From positions 186,001 to 250,000 of the forward strand of contig NZ_JACHWU010000003.1 in the NCBI RefSeq assembly GCF_014191605.1: DNA of 64,000 nt. The letters run 5' to 3'. The notes beneath the pieces are model-generated. The model was not told the DNA's origin. It ran no database searches and worked only from the letters and a program-made list of their open reading frames with translations. Shown piece after piece: positions 8,266-17,629 of the stretch (positions are counted from its first letter, which is position 1; every line of letters starts with the position of its first letter). Source of the DNA: Prauserella isguenensis (GTDB lineage: Bacteria > Actinomycetota > Actinomycetes > Mycobacteriales > Pseudonocardiaceae). Position numbers and translations under genes: made by a program.

Positions 8266-8373
8266 TGGACTCACGCCGCCGTGCCCCACCCGTGGACTCA
8301 CGCCACGATGCTCGATCGATGGACTCACGCCACCGTGCCCCATCCGTGGACTCACGCCACGATGACCTTGCCG
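8266..8373. repeat. Four tandem copies of a 27-base repeat at the 3' end of glgP
   Basis: Units start at 8266, 8293, 8320 and 8347 and each begins TGGACTCACGCC. Units 1 and 3 share a GTGCCCCA-type second half and units 2 and 4 share ACGATG, giving a 54-base higher-order period. The last unit contains the glgP stop codon (TGA on the minus strand, 8352-8354), and each copy carries the same TGAGTCCA on the minus strand. The array looks like duplication of the glgP 3' end into the gap before the ABC gene. Confidence 0.9.
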
Positions 8374-10907
8374 AGCTCGGCCGGGCTCGCCAGCAGCCGG
8401 TGCCGCGGCAGCACCCGCACCGTGTAGCCCAGCGCGCCCGCGTGCGGCAGCCGCAACCGTGCCTCGAACACGCCACGTTCCACCGGTTCCATCGCCACGT
8501 GCACGCCGTCGGCGAGCTCGTCCGTGTCGCCGACCCGGCCGACCACGGCCTGCACCTCGACGTCGGCCGCATCCAGGCCCGCCATGTCGACCTGTGCGCG
8601 CACCCGCACGTCCGCACCGACCACGAGCGTCTCCGCCCCGTCTGCCAACAGCTCCGTGTCGGCGACACGCACCTGCGGCCACGCCTCGTCCAGGCGCGTG
8701 CGGTAGTCGTGGAACGCGCGCGACCCGGCGTAGGAGTCCGCCGTGGCCTCCGCGACCGTCTCGGCCGCCGGCAGGTAATACGACTCGACGTACTCGCGCA
8801 CCATCCGCGAGGCCTGCACGCTCGGGCCCAGCGTGCGCAGCGTGTGCCACACGCGGGAGAGCCAGCCCTTCGGCACACCACGCTCGTCCCGGTCGTAGAA
8901 CAGCGGCGCGATCTGCTGGCCCAGCAGGTCGTACAACGCGGCGGCCTCCAGATCGTCCCGCTGCAGCGGGTCGGCGACGCCGTCGGCCGTCGGGATCGCC
9001 CAGCCGTTGCTGCCGTCGTAGAACTCGTCCCACCAGCCGTCGCTCGTGGACAGGTTCAGGCAGCCGTTGAGCGCCGCCTTCATCCCGGAGGTGCCGCAAG
9101 CCTCGAGGGGGCGGGTCGGGTTGTTCAACCACACGTCACAACCGCGATACAGGTAGCGGGCCATCTGCATGCCGTAGTCCGGCAGGAACACGATGCGCCT
9201 GCGCACCTCGGGGTCGTCGTCGATGAACCGCACGATCTGCTGGATGAGCGCCTTGCCGCCCTCGTCGGCCGGGTGCGACTTGCCCGCGACGACGATCTGG
9301 ATCGGCCGGTGCTCGTCGAGCAACAGGGCGCGCAACCGCTCCGGATCCCGCAGCATCAGCGTCAGCCGCTTGTAGGTGGGCACCCGCCGGGCGAAGCCCA
9401 CGGTGAGCACGTCCGGGTCGAAGATCCGGTCCGTCCACCCCAGTTCGAGCGCCGAGGCGCCTCGCTGCAGCCACGCCTCCCGCGCGCGCCTGCGCACCTC
9501 GCCGACCAGGTTGGACCGCAGTTCCCTGCGCAGTTCCCACAGCTGCTCGTCGGTGACGTCGGCGGCGATGCGCGTACCGTTCCCGTCTCCCTCGTGGCCC
9601 CACTCCTCGTCGTTGCCGCCGAGCAGCGCGGTCATCTCCCGCGCCACCCAGGTCGGGCCGTGCACACCATTGGTGACCGAGCGGACCGGCACTTCGTCGA
9701 CGTCGAAACCCGGCCACAGCCCGGCGAACATCCGCCGCGACACGCGGCCGTGCAGTTCGGAGACGCCGTTGGCGCGCTGCGCCAACCGCAGCCCCATGTG
9801 CGCCATGTTGAACATGCCCGGGTTGTCCTCCGCGCCGAGCGCCAGCACGCGCCGCGGATCGACGTGCGGCAACAGCGCGCCGTCGCCGAAGTAGTGCTGC
9901 ACCAGGTCTACGGGGAACCGGTCGATCCCGGCGGGCACGGGCGTGTGCGTCGTGAACACCGTGCCCGCGCGGACGGCCGACAGTGCCTCGTCGAACCCGA
10001 GATCGCCGCCTTCGAGGATCTCGTCGGCACGCTCCAGGCCGAGGAAACCCGCGTGGCCCTCGTTGGTGTGGAACACCTCGGGCTGCGGATGACCCGTGAG
10101 TTCGCAGTACCGCCGCACCGCGCGCATGCCGCCGATCCCGGCGAGGATCTCCTGGCGGATGCGATGGTCTGCGTCCCCGCCGTAGAGCCGGTCGGTGATC
10201 CGCCGCAAGTCGTCGTCGTTGCCGTCGACGTCGGTGTCGAGCAGTAGCAGCACCGCCCGGCCGACGCTCGCCTTCCACAACTGCGCGCGCAGCTCGCGGC
10301 CGCCGGGCATCGCGACACTCACCATCGCGGGCTGACCCGAGTCCTCGGTGACGAGTTCGAGGGGCAGCCCGTCGGGGTCGATCACCGGGTAGTGCTCGAC
10401 CTGCCAGCCGTCGAGCGACAGCGACTGCCGGAAGTACCCGGCCCGATACAGCGGCCCGACACCGATGATCGGCACCCCCAGGTCGGAGGCGGCCTTGAGG
10501 TGGTCGCCCGCCAGCACGCCCAGCCCACCGGAGTAGTTCGGCAGCGCCTCGTGCACACCGAACTCCATCGAGAAGTACGCGACCGCCGACGGCACGCGCT
10601 CGTGGTCATCGGCCAGTCGTTGGTACCAGCGCGGTTCGGTCAGGTACCGGTGCAGACCGTCCACGGCCGCGCGGGTGCGTTCCAGGAACGCCTCGTCGTC
10701 GGCCAGTTCCTCGAGCCGGTCGGCGGGCATCTCGGTGAGCATGCGCAACGGGTCGCGGATCCGCCGGAACAACGCGTCGTCCATCGACGCGAACAGGTCG
10801 CGCGTCGGCGGGTGCCACGTCCAGCGCAGGTTCGTGGCCAGCGCGGTGAGCCCGGCCAACCGGTCGGGGATGCGCGCGTGCACGGTGAATCGGCGGACTG
10901 CTCTCAT
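8352..10907 (-). CDS. glgP: Alpha-1,4-glucan (glycogen) phosphorylase, DUF3417-containing actinobacterial type
   Basis: This 851-residue GT35 enzyme releases glucose-1-phosphate from glycogen or maltodextrin. The first ~120 residues match the DUF3417 domain found before the catalytic region in this type. The pyridoxal-phosphate lysine motif is recognisable as C-G-T-S-G-M-K-A-A-L-N-G in the last third, and V-F-H-T-N-E-G-H-A-G-F and the histidine-rich F-T-T-H-T-P-V-P segment belong to the active site. Length agrees with mycobacterial GlgP. No other glycogen genes lie nearby. ATG 10907 is the only sensible start. Its stop codon falls in the fourth copy of the 27-base repeat. Confidence 0.95.
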   Translation of the reverse strand: MRAVRRFTVHARIPDRLAGLTALATNLRWTWHPPTRDLFASMDDALFRRIRDPLRMLTEMPADRLEELADDEAFLERTRAAVDGLHRYLTEPRWYQRLADDHERVPSAVAYFSMEFGVHEALPNYSGGLGVLAGDHLKAASDLGVPIIGVGPLYRAGYFRQSLSLDGWQVEHYPVIDPDGLPLELVTEDSGQPAMVSVAMPGGRELRAQLWKASVGRAVLLLLDTDVDGNDDDLRRITDRLYGGDADHRIRQEILAGIGGMRAVRRYCELTGHPQPEVFHTNEGHAGFLGLERADEILEGGDLGFDEALSAVRAGTVFTTHTPVPAGIDRFPVDLVQHYFGDGALLPHVDPRRVLALGAEDNPGMFNMAHMGLRLAQRANGVSELHGRVSRRMFAGLWPGFDVDEVPVRSVTNGVHGPTWVAREMTALLGGNDEEWGHEGDGNGTRIAADVTDEQLWELRRELRSNLVGEVRRRAREAWLQRGASALELGWTDRIFDPDVLTVGFARRVPTYKRLTLMLRDPERLRALLLDEHRPIQIVVAGKSHPADEGGKALIQQIVRFIDDDPEVRRRIVFLPDYGMQMARYLYRGCDVWLNNPTRPLEACGTSGMKAALNGCLNLSTSDGWWDEFYDGSNGWAIPTADGVADPLQRDDLEAAALYDLLGQQIAPLFYDRDERGVPKGWLSRVWHTLRTLGPSVQASRMVREYVESYYLPAAETVAEATADSYAGSRAFHDYRTRLDEAWPQVRVADTELLADGAETLVVGADVRVRAQVDMAGLDAADVEVQAVVGRVGDTDELADGVHVAMEPVERGVFEARLRLPHAGALGYTVRVLPRHRLLASPAELGKVIVA

Positions 10908-11015
10908 GCTGCGATTGAACCTACTGGATCACTCGCGCGCCGCACGGGGGCCGTGATCGGCGACATTCCGAGCGCCCGATGTCCGGATCACCGCGTGCCG
11001 CACACCGACACTCAG

Positions 11016-11021
11016 TAAGGT
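11016..11021 (+). promoter_or_regulatory. -10 box of leaderless promoter, metallopeptidase gene
   Basis: TAAGGT ends eight bases before the ATG at 11030, so transcription should begin at or next to the start codon. There is no ribosome site upstream. Confidence 0.55.
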
Positions 11022-11029
11022 GCACCCCC

Positions 11030-12502
11030 ATGAGGACAGGGGGGCGCCCGGGACGCGTCAACGCAGTGCGGGTCATCGCCGGACTGGCCGTCGTGGCCCT
11101 GACCGCGACCGCCTGCGCGGGCGAACAGGTCACGGGCGAGCTGCAGACGGTGGGGGAGGTCGCCGGGCTGCCGGTGACGCACTTCGAGAGCGGGCTCAAG
11201 GACGACGCGGCGAAGCCGGACGTCCGGGCCGAAGGCGCCACCGACGCCGTCGAGGACCGGCTGGCGCTGGCGTCGATCGCCGACGTGACCGACTACTGGG
11301 ACGAGCAGATGCCGGAGCACTTCGGCGAGAAGTTCGAACACGTCGACAAGCTCATGTCCTACGACCCCGAGGGCGAGGCGCAGGAGGTCTGCGGCACCAG
11401 CACCCGGGACATGGCGCTCAACGCCTTCTACTGCCCACCGGAGGACCTGGTCGCCTGGGACCGTGGCGTCCTGCTTCCGCTGCTGCGCGAGAAGTTCGGC
11501 GATATGGCCGTCGCGGCGGTGCTGGCCCACGAGTTCGGGCACGCGGTCCAGACCCGGCTCGGCGAGAAGGCCGGCATCGACGGCGGCACGTCGACGATCG
11601 TGAAGGAGCAGCAGGCCGACTGCTTCACCGGCTCGTACATGCGGTGGATCGCCGAGGACAAGAGCAAATACTTCGAGCTGTCGACGTCCGACGGCGTGAA
11701 CGAGGTGCTCGGTGCCCTGTTCCTGATCCGCGATGCTCCGGGCTCGCACGCCAACGAACAGGGAGCCCACGGGTCCGGGTTCGACCGCACCTACGCCGTG
11801 CAACTCGGCTTCGAGGAGGGCGCGAAACGCTGCGCGGAGATCGACAAGACCGAGGTCGACGAGCGCATCACCGAGGTGCCGTTCAAGAACGCCACCGACC
11901 AGGCGCAGCAGGGCCAGGCACCCATCACGGGCGGCACCATGGTCCACGTGCAGCGGAGCCTCGACCAGGCGTTCTCCGCCACCGGTGTCGACCCGCCGCA
12001 GATCGTCGAGGGCGACGGCACCTGTCAGCAGGGCCGCTCCACCCCGCCGGTGTCGTACTGCGAGCAGAACAACGAGGTCCACATCGACCTGACGACGCTC
12101 GAGAAGATCGGCCAACCCGCCGACCAGGTGGGTGAGCTGACCGGGAAGAATTCACCCGACGCGGGCCTCGGCGACTTCGCGGTGTTCTCCGAGGTGGCGT
12201 CCCGGTACGTGCAGGGGATCCAGAAGGGCGTCGGGGCGCCCACCGAGGGCGGGCAGGCGGGGCTGCGCACGGCCTGCCTCGTGGGCGCGTGGGCCAAGTT
12301 CGCCAACAACCCCGACAGCGGCTCGACGCTGTACCTGTCCCCCGGCGACCTCGACGAGGCGATCGCCGAGCTGCTGCAGCCGCGCAGCCTGCTGGCCGCC
12401 GACATCAACGGGCACCGGGTCGCCAACGGTTTCGCCCGCATCGAGGCCCTGCGCAACGGCTACCTGGAAGGCTCCTCGGTCTGCACGGAGACCTACAAGT
12501 AG
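11030..12502 (+). CDS. Neutral zinc metallopeptidase lipoprotein (YpfJ-like)
   Basis: The protein has 490 residues with a basic N-terminus, hydrophobic stretch and a lipobox-like A-T-A-C at residue 29, so it is probably exported and lipid-anchored. The HExxH-type zinc motif appears as L-A-H-E-F-G-H-A-V-Q, with the first His near residue 167, followed by a K-E-Q-Q-A-D-C-F segment that would supply the third ligand. This fits the putative neutral zinc peptidase family (PF04228), here with an unusually long C-terminal half of unknown role. No peptidase substrate is known for the family. ATG 11030 is supported by the leaderless -10 box; earlier in-frame codons lack any signal. Confidence 0.88.
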   Translation: MRTGGRPGRVNAVRVIAGLAVVALTATACAGEQVTGELQTVGEVAGLPVTHFESGLKDDAAKPDVRAEGATDAVEDRLALASIADVTDYWDEQMPEHFGEKFEHVDKLMSYDPEGEAQEVCGTSTRDMALNAFYCPPEDLVAWDRGVLLPLLREKFGDMAVAAVLAHEFGHAVQTRLGEKAGIDGGTSTIVKEQQADCFTGSYMRWIAEDKSKYFELSTSDGVNEVLGALFLIRDAPGSHANEQGAHGSGFDRTYAVQLGFEEGAKRCAEIDKTEVDERITEVPFKNATDQAQQGQAPITGGTMVHVQRSLDQAFSATGVDPPQIVEGDGTCQQGRSTPPVSYCEQNNEVHIDLTTLEKIGQPADQVGELTGKNSPDAGLGDFAVFSEVASRYVQGIQKGVGAPTEGGQAGLRTACLVGAWAKFANNPDSGSTLYLSPGDLDEAIAELLQPRSLLAADINGHRVANGFARIEALRNGYLEGSSVCTETYK

Positions 12503-12568
12503 CGCCGATGTTCGCGGGCGCGCTGGGCTGAGGGCGCTCGTGCCGGATCGTTCCCGGCCGGGACACGA

Positions 12569-12606
12569 CGTCGGGCCGGGACGACCGGAGCCGCCCCGGC
12601 CCGACG
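12569..12606. terminator. Bidirectional hairpin
   Basis: CGTCGGGCCGGG (12569-12580) pairs with CCCGGCCCGACG (12595-12606), loop 14 bases, between the convergent metallopeptidase and thioredoxin-TPR genes. Confidence 0.7.
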
Positions 12607-12628
12607 CGCGGTGTGTTCGGCGGTCGGT

Positions 12629-13612
12629 TCAGAACAGGGCGCCGGCGAGGTCGCGGCGCGCCTTGACGACCCGTTCGTCAGCCGGGTCGAACAGCTCGAA
12701 CAGTCCGACCAGGTGCTCGCGGACGCGGTCGCGGTCCGGCCCCGCGGTGCGGCGGATCGCGTCGATGAGCCGGGCGAACGCTGCCTCGACCTGCTGCTGG
12801 GCGACTTCCTGGTCGGCCGCGGCGAGCTGGACGTCGAGGTCGGACGGATCAGCGTCGGCCTTGGCGATCGCCGAGGAGTCCGACTCCGCCGCCCGTGCGG
12901 CGAACCGCACCTGGTTCAACGCGGCCTTCGCCTGCTCGTTGGCGGGCTCGGTGTCGAGGATCCGCTGGTAGGCCGCTTCGGCGGCAGCGAGGTCGCCGCG
13001 CGCGAACGCGTCCTCGGCCTCGGTGAACCGCTCGTCCTCCGGCTCTTCCACCGGCTCCGCGGCGGCGCCTTCCTCTGCGGCACGGATGCCGGGCAGCTTG
13101 TCGCGCAGTGCGTCGAGCAGCTTGTTCAGCCACTGCTTGATCTCGGGCTCCGGCAGCGCACCGGAGAAGGCGTCAACGGGCTGTCCGCCCGCGATCGCCA
13201 CGATCGTCGGGATCGACTGCACACCGAACAGCTGTGAGATGCGCGGGTTGGCCTCGACGTCGACCTTCGCCAGCACCCACGCGCCGTTCGCCTCACCGGC
13301 GAGCTTCTCGAGCACCGGGCTGAGCTGCTTGCACGGCCCGCACCAGTCGGCCCACAGGTCGACGACGACGAGCGTGTTCATCGACCGCTCGACGATCTCG
13401 GCCTGGAACGACGACTCGGTCACGTCGATCACCGCGCCGCCGGTGGCTCCGGAACCGCCACCGGCACCTGCGGGCTGCGGCGCGGCCTCCCCACTCGACG
13501 CGGACGGGCCGGCCTGCTGTTTCGAGGCCTCGGCGCGCTGCTTCAAACCGGACAGATCGACCGCTCCGGAGAGGGCCGCCGGTACCCCTGGAGTGTTGCG
13601 TGGCTGTGTCAC
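12629..13612 (-). CDS. Thioredoxin-TPR co-chaperone (YbbN/CnoX-like)
   Basis: The 327-residue protein has a low-complexity Gly/Ala/Pro linker (about 25-60), a thioredoxin domain (60-170) with an intact WCGPC redox motif at residues 90-94 and the cis-proline segment S-I-P-T-I, then a helical TPR-like C-terminal domain (about 195-327). The E. coli relative CnoX/YbbN protects proteins as a chaperone during oxidative stress. Retention of both Cys makes a redox-active version likely. Start GTG 13612 follows AGGATGG. It is monocistronic and convergent with the metallopeptidase. Confidence 0.9.
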   Translation of the reverse strand: MTQPRNTPGVPAALSGAVDLSGLKQRAEASKQQAGPSASSGEAAPQPAGAGGGSGATGGAVIDVTESSFQAEIVERSMNTLVVVDLWADWCGPCKQLSPVLEKLAGEANGAWVLAKVDVEANPRISQLFGVQSIPTIVAIAGGQPVDAFSGALPEPEIKQWLNKLLDALRDKLPGIRAAEEGAAAEPVEEPEDERFTEAEDAFARGDLAAAEAAYQRILDTEPANEQAKAALNQVRFAARAAESDSSAIAKADADPSDLDVQLAAADQEVAQQQVEAAFARLIDAIRRTAGPDRDRVREHLVGLFELFDPADERVVKARRDLAGALF

Positions 13613-13712
13613 GGTTCCATCCTGGCACGGACTACTGGGAGCTGGGTCACTGGTGGAATCCTAGCGAATCCGCAGCTCGGCGCCCCACTGCGGGCGGGGC
13701 GGGTGCGGGCCG

Positions 13713-14015
13713 TCATGCGTCGCGCAGGTGCGCCTCGACGCGGTCGAGCTTGGCGTCGAGCTGGCCGGTGTAGCCGGGTCGGATGTCGGCCTTGATCACC
13801 AGGCCGACCCTCCCGGCGCCCTCGCCTGCGGCGTCCGTCGCGCGCTTGACCACGTCCATCACCTCGTCCCACTCGCCTTCGATCTCGGTGAACATGGACC
13901 CGGTGCGGTGCGGCAGGCCGGACTCGCGCACGACCCGCACGGCGCGCGCGACGGCCTCGCTCACGCCTCCGTCGGACTCGGCGGCGGCCGGGCTGACGCT
14001 GAACGCGACGATCAT
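13713..14015 (-). CDS. MTH1187 family thiamine-binding protein
   Basis: The protein has 100 residues beginning MIVAFSVSP and containing G-S-M-F-T-E-I-E-G near the middle, the pattern of the MTH1187/YkoF-like (former DUF77) family. Members form small ferredoxin-like oligomers; some bind thiamine or its derivatives, but a physiological role is not established. ATG 14015 has AGGGAG seven bases upstream. Downstream partner genes for thiamine transport are absent, so the ligand is inferred from the family only. Confidence 0.85.
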   Translation of the reverse strand: MIVAFSVSPAAAESDGGVSEAVARAVRVVRESGLPHRTGSMFTEIEGEWDEVMDVVKRATDAAGEGAGRVGLVIKADIRPGYTGQLDAKLDRVEAHLRDA

Positions 14016-14202
14016 GGTGGGACTCCCTGGGATCTCGTACCGGTTCTCGTGCCGGTGGCCTCGTCTCGTGCCTCCCGACCGGCTCGTGGCCCCTGCTGTT
14101 CTACCGCGATCCCGCCCCACCCGGCATCACCGGCGGCGAACCGTGGAGCGGTGAGGCGGCGGCCGGCTCGGGGCGAGTGCCCGGCGATCCGGTCCGCGCT
14201 GC

Positions 14203-14208
14203 TAACTT
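14203..14208 (+). promoter_or_regulatory. -10 box of leaderless promoter, MarR gene
   Basis: TAACTT ends eight bases before ATG 14217, in an otherwise G+C-rich stretch with no ribosome site. Confidence 0.5.
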
Positions 14209-14216
14209 CGGGCGCC

Positions 14217-14717
14217 ATGAACCGTCCGTTGCCGTTCGACCCGATCGCCCGCGCGGCGCAACTGTGGGAGGACCGCATCGGGCCTTCCGACACCATGGCG
14301 GCCGTCACCGGTGTCATGCGGGTGCAGCAGATCGTCCAGTCGGCGGTCGACGGCGCACTCAAACCGCACGGGCTGACGTTCGCCCGTTACGAGGCGCTGG
14401 TCCTGCTCACCTTCTCCCGCCAGGGCTCACTGCCGATGCGGGTCATGGGTGAACGACTGCAGCTGCACCCGACGAGCGTCACCAATATCGTCGACCGGCT
14501 GGAGTCCGGCGGACTCGTCGCACGAACTCCGCATCCGACCGACCGGCGCACGACCCTCGTCGAGATCACCGATGACGGGCGCGCCCGCTACGAGGTGGCG
14601 ACGAAGGCCGTCACCGACATCGACTTCGGGCTCAGCGGCCTGACCGGGCGACAGACGCAGCAGCTCACCGAACTACTGACCAAGGTGCGCAAAGCGGCAG
14701 GCGACTTCACCGAGTGA
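14217..14717 (+). CDS. MarR family transcriptional regulator
   Basis: The protein has 166 residues with the MarR winged helix-turn-helix at about 55-120: the M-R-V-M-G-E-R-L-Q-L-H-P-T-S-V-T-N-I-V recognition region and the wing containing the D-R-R conserved motif. Terminal helices would make the dimer. Effector and targets are not visible. It stands alone between the divergent MTH1187 gene, about 200 bases away, and a convergent membrane protein, so the MTH1187 gene or itself is a possible target. Its 3' end forms half of a terminator hairpin. Confidence 0.92.
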   Translation: MNRPLPFDPIARAAQLWEDRIGPSDTMAAVTGVMRVQQIVQSAVDGALKPHGLTFARYEALVLLTFSRQGSLPMRVMGERLQLHPTSVTNIVDRLESGGLVARTPHPTDRRTTLVEITDDGRARYEVATKAVTDIDFGLSGLTGRQTQQLTELLTKVRKAAGDFTE

Positions 14718-14731
14718 GCTGCCTGCCGCTT
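14692..14731. terminator. Hairpin overlapping the MarR stop codon
   Basis: AAGCGGCAGGC (14692-14702) pairs with GCCTGCCGCTT (14721-14731); the stop codon is in the loop. It serves the convergent MarR and DUF3817 genes. Confidence 0.65.
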
Positions 14732-14753
14732 GCGACGCGGGGGTGGGTGGCGC

Positions 14754-15110
14754 TCAGGCGCCGACCGGCTCACGGAACAGCGCCGTGCCGCCCTGCCGGG
14801 AACGCTGCGGGCCGTCGAGCTTGCCGCGGCGCAGCGCCCACGTCTCGAACCACCACGTGAACAGCGGCGGGATGCTCGCGAGGAGCGCGGTGACGGTCGT
14901 ACCGGCCGTCCAGCCCAGCGGCTTCGCAACGCCCAGCGTCACGACCAGGTACACCACGAACATGGCGCCGTGCACGGCACCGAGGACGGGAACGCCGCCC
15001 TCACCGAGCTCGACGACGTACTTCAGGAACATGCCGATCAGCAGGCCGGCCCACGACAGCGCCTCGGCCACGGCGACCACGCGGAACAAGACGGCGGCCT
15101 TGTTCGACAA
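14754..15110 (-). CDS. DUF3817 integral membrane protein
   Basis: The 118-residue protein has three predicted membrane helices: an N-terminal V-V-A-V-A-E-A-L-S-W-A-G stretch, a central G-A-V-H-G-A-M-F-V-V-Y-L segment with the conserved H-G, and a third around the A-L-L-A-S-I-P-P-L segment. This is the DUF3817 pattern, common and uncharacterised in actinobacteria. TTG at 15110 is chosen as start because AGGAGG sits five bases upstream; the open frame continues to 15221 without support. No function can be assigned. Confidence 0.85.
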   Translation of the reverse strand: MSNKAAVLFRVVAVAEALSWAGLLIGMFLKYVVELGEGGVPVLGAVHGAMFVVYLVVTLGVAKPLGWTAGTTVTALLASIPPLFTWWFETWALRRGKLDGPQRSRQGGTALFREPVGA

Positions 15111-15383
15111 CGGTTCCTCCTCCGCTCGGATTGGACCGCCTCGGACGGCGGCCACGTCACTTGCTGTATACGTCAACGCCGCCCGCGACGCGCAACATGC
15201 CCGTACGTTCCGTGACGGCACTCACGAACGTAGGTGTGACCTGGTGGGACCGTGACCACACGTAACCGCGCCGTGCGCATTGTCACCACTTCGGGCTCTC
15301 CGCCGCCGCGGCCCTCCGACGATCCGGACGGCCGCGGCATCGGCACCATTGATGGGCCCCGATGACTGTGTGACGATGCGATC

Positions 15384-16505
15384 ATGGCTCAGCGTCAGAC
15401 ACCGCCGTTCCGCGCAGACCACGTCGGCAGCCTGTTGCGCCCCGCCGAACTCCACAGGGCGCGGGAGCAGGCGGCGCAGGGCGCCATCACCGCCGAGCAG
15501 CTCGCTTCCGTCGAGGACGAGGCGATCCGCTCCGTCGTCGCCATGCAGCGCCGGGTCGGCCTGCAGTCGGCCACCGACGGCGAGTTCCGCCGTTCGTCGT
15601 GGCACATGGACTTCATCTACCAGCTCGACGGCGTCTCGAAGAGCGACGAGAAACTGCAGGTGAGTTTCCGCAACGCCGACGGCGAACTCGAGTTCAGCTC
15701 GTCCGGACTGAAGGTCGAGGGCAAGGTCGGCATCGGCCATGCGATCTTCGGCGACCACTTCGACTTCCTCAAGTCCACTGTGGACCCGGAGGTCACGCCG
15801 AAGCTCACGATCCCGTCGCCGAGCATGGTCTACTACCGCGGCGGCAGGGCGGCAGTCGACAGCACGGTCTACCCGGAACTCGACGACTTCTTCGCCGACC
15901 TGGGCTCCGCCTACGCCGAACAGGTCGCGGCGATGGGCCGGCGCGGCTGCCGGTACCTGCAGCTGGACGACACGAGCCTGGCCTACCTCAACGACCCGAA
16001 CCAGCGCGAGCTCGTCGCCGACATGGGCTTCGATCCCGAAACGCTCCATCTGCGCAACATCCGGACGATGAACGCCGCGATCGCTGCCAAGCCCGACGAC
16101 ATGGCGATCACCACGCACCTGTGCCGCGGCAACTACCGCTCGTCCTGGGCCGCCGAGGGCGGTTACGACTTCGTCGCCGAGGCGCTGTTCAACGAGCTCG
16201 ACGTGAACGGCTACTTCCTCGAGTTCGACGACGAGCGCTCGGGCGGCTTCGAACCACTGCGCTTCGTGCCGAAGGGCAAGTACGTCGTACTCGGCCTGGT
16301 CACAACGAAGCGCGGGGAGCTGGAGACGGTCGACGGGCTGCGGCGACGCATCGAGCAGGCATCGCAGTACATCGACCTCGATCAACTCTGCCTCTCCCCG
16401 CAGTGCGGCTTCTCCTCCACCGAGGAGGGCAACGACATCACCGAGGACGAGCAGATCCGCAAACTCGAGCTGATCGTCGAGACGGCCGAGAAGGTCTGGG
16501 GCTGA
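15384..16505 (+). CDS. Cobalamin-independent methionine synthase-like protein (MetE C-terminal domain type)
   Basis: This 373-residue TIM-barrel protein is similar to the catalytic half of MetE and to YxjG/YxjH. It opens with F-R-A-D-H-V-G-S-L-L-R-P and contains the zinc-site elements T-H-L-C-R-G-N and L-S-P-Q-C-G-F. It lacks the N-terminal half of full MetE (about 750 residues), as in archaeal and YxjG-like forms that transfer methyl groups from donors other than methyltetrahydrofolate triglutamate. Substrate is therefore uncertain. ATG 15384 lies about 270 bases beyond the divergent membrane protein. ManA follows after 65 bases. Confidence 0.88.
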   Translation: MAQRQTPPFRADHVGSLLRPAELHRAREQAAQGAITAEQLASVEDEAIRSVVAMQRRVGLQSATDGEFRRSSWHMDFIYQLDGVSKSDEKLQVSFRNADGELEFSSSGLKVEGKVGIGHAIFGDHFDFLKSTVDPEVTPKLTIPSPSMVYYRGGRAAVDSTVYPELDDFFADLGSAYAEQVAAMGRRGCRYLQLDDTSLAYLNDPNQRELVADMGFDPETLHLRNIRTMNAAIAAKPDDMAITTHLCRGNYRSSWAAEGGYDFVAEALFNELDVNGYFLEFDDERSGGFEPLRFVPKGKYVVLGLVTTKRGELETVDGLRRRIEQASQYIDLDQLCLSPQCGFSSTEEGNDITEDEQIRKLELIVETAEKVWG

Positions 16506-16556
16506 CGCCTGGACGGGACCGGCGACACGCGAAACCCCGGGCACCCGCACGTGGCC

Positions 16557-16562
16557 TACAGT
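16557..16562 (+). promoter_or_regulatory. -10 box of leaderless promoter, manA
   Basis: TACAGT ends eight bases before GTG 16571. It implies manA has its own promoter, separate from the upstream MetE-like gene. Confidence 0.45.
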
Positions 16563-16570
16563 GCTGTGCC

Positions 16571-17608
16571 GTGCCGGAATCACTCGAACCGATCTTCCTG
16601 CCCGCCAACCAGCCGCCGCAGTTCTACCGCGGCGGAGCCGCCATCGCCGCGCTCCGCGGGGACGAGGCCCGTGAATACGGACCTGAGGACTGGGTCGCCT
16701 CGACGACGACGCGGTTCACGGGCGGTCCTGACGGGCTGACCCGCCTGCCCGACGGCCGGTGGCTGGCCGACGCCGTCACCGCCGATCCGCGCGGCTGGCT
16801 CGGCGACGCGCACCTGCGCCGGTTCGGCGATTCGACGGCACTGCTGGTGAAACTGCTCGACGCGGGCCAGCGACTGCCGGTCCACTTCCACCCCGACGAC
16901 CGGTTCGCCCGCTCGCATTTCGACTCGCACTTCGGCAAGACCGAGGCGTGGGTCGTTCTCGGCACCACCGGTGACGACGCGACCGTCTACACCGGATTCC
17001 GGGAGACGACGTCCGCCGCGACGGTGCGGGACTGGGTGCGGGACCAGGACGCACCGTCGATGCTCGAGGCGCTCAACGCCGTCCCGGTCACACCCGGCGA
17101 CACGGTCGTGATCCCGGCGGGCCTGCCGCACGCGATCGGCGCGGGCGTGTTCGTCGTCGAACTGCAGCAACCCACCGACTTCTCGCTCACCATGGAGTGG
17201 CGGGGCTTCCTCGACTCCCCCGAGCAGGGCCACCTGGGCATCGGCTTCGACACCGCGTTGCAGGTCCTGGACACCTCCGGGTGGGACGCCGAACGCCTGG
17301 CCTCGCTGATCCGCCGCGGCCACAACCCCGACCCCGACGCGGCCGGTGGAACGACCGAACTGCTCGCACCGCTCGCCGACGGGTTCTTCCGCGCCGACCG
17401 TCTGCGCCCCTCCGAGGCGCCGTCCGACGCCGTCACGCTCACGCCGGGATTCGCCGTCCTGGTGGCGATCGACGGCGCGGGCACCCTCACGTCCGACCGC
17501 GGCGGCAGCGCGATCGCACGAGGCGACACCGTCGTCGTTCCGTACGGAGCAGGACCACTGCGACTGTCCGGCGGCGTCACCGTCCTCCGCTGCCGCCCAC
17601 CGGCCTGA
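16571..17608 (+). CDS. manA: Class I mannose-6-phosphate isomerase
   Basis: The 345-residue protein interconverts mannose-6-phosphate and fructose-6-phosphate. The zinc site is visible as P-V-H-F-H-P-D followed by G-K-T-E-A-W, and the later I-P-A-G-L-P-H-A-I-G segment supplies the second His; the C-terminal cupin-like part is present. It is somewhat shorter than the E. coli enzyme (391). I took GTG 16571 since homology begins immediately and a -10 box sits eight bases upstream. No mannose transport gene is adjacent. It is convergent with the MFS gene only 21 bases away. Confidence 0.88.
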   Translation: MPESLEPIFLPANQPPQFYRGGAAIAALRGDEAREYGPEDWVASTTTRFTGGPDGLTRLPDGRWLADAVTADPRGWLGDAHLRRFGDSTALLVKLLDAGQRLPVHFHPDDRFARSHFDSHFGKTEAWVVLGTTGDDATVYTGFRETTSAATVRDWVRDQDAPSMLEALNAVPVTPGDTVVIPAGLPHAIGAGVFVVELQQPTDFSLTMEWRGFLDSPEQGHLGIGFDTALQVLDTSGWDAERLASLIRRGHNPDPDAAGGTTELLAPLADGFFRADRLRPSEAPSDAVTLTPGFAVLVAIDGAGTLTSDRGGSAIARGDTVVVPYGAGPLRLSGGVTVLRCRPPA

Positions 17609-17629
17609 TCCGCCCTCGGCGATCCGCGG

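Noticed and set aside
8266-8373. CRISPR array
   Set aside because: The units are contiguous, with no spacers between repeats and no cas genes.
8216-8881. Long open frame extending the ABC ATPase upstream
   Set aside because: It runs through the tandem repeats and antisense to glgP; the ATPase fold begins after ATG 8215.
9136-10278. Long frame in a second register within glgP
   Set aside because: Arg/Ala-rich translation typical of shadow frames in G+C-rich DNA.
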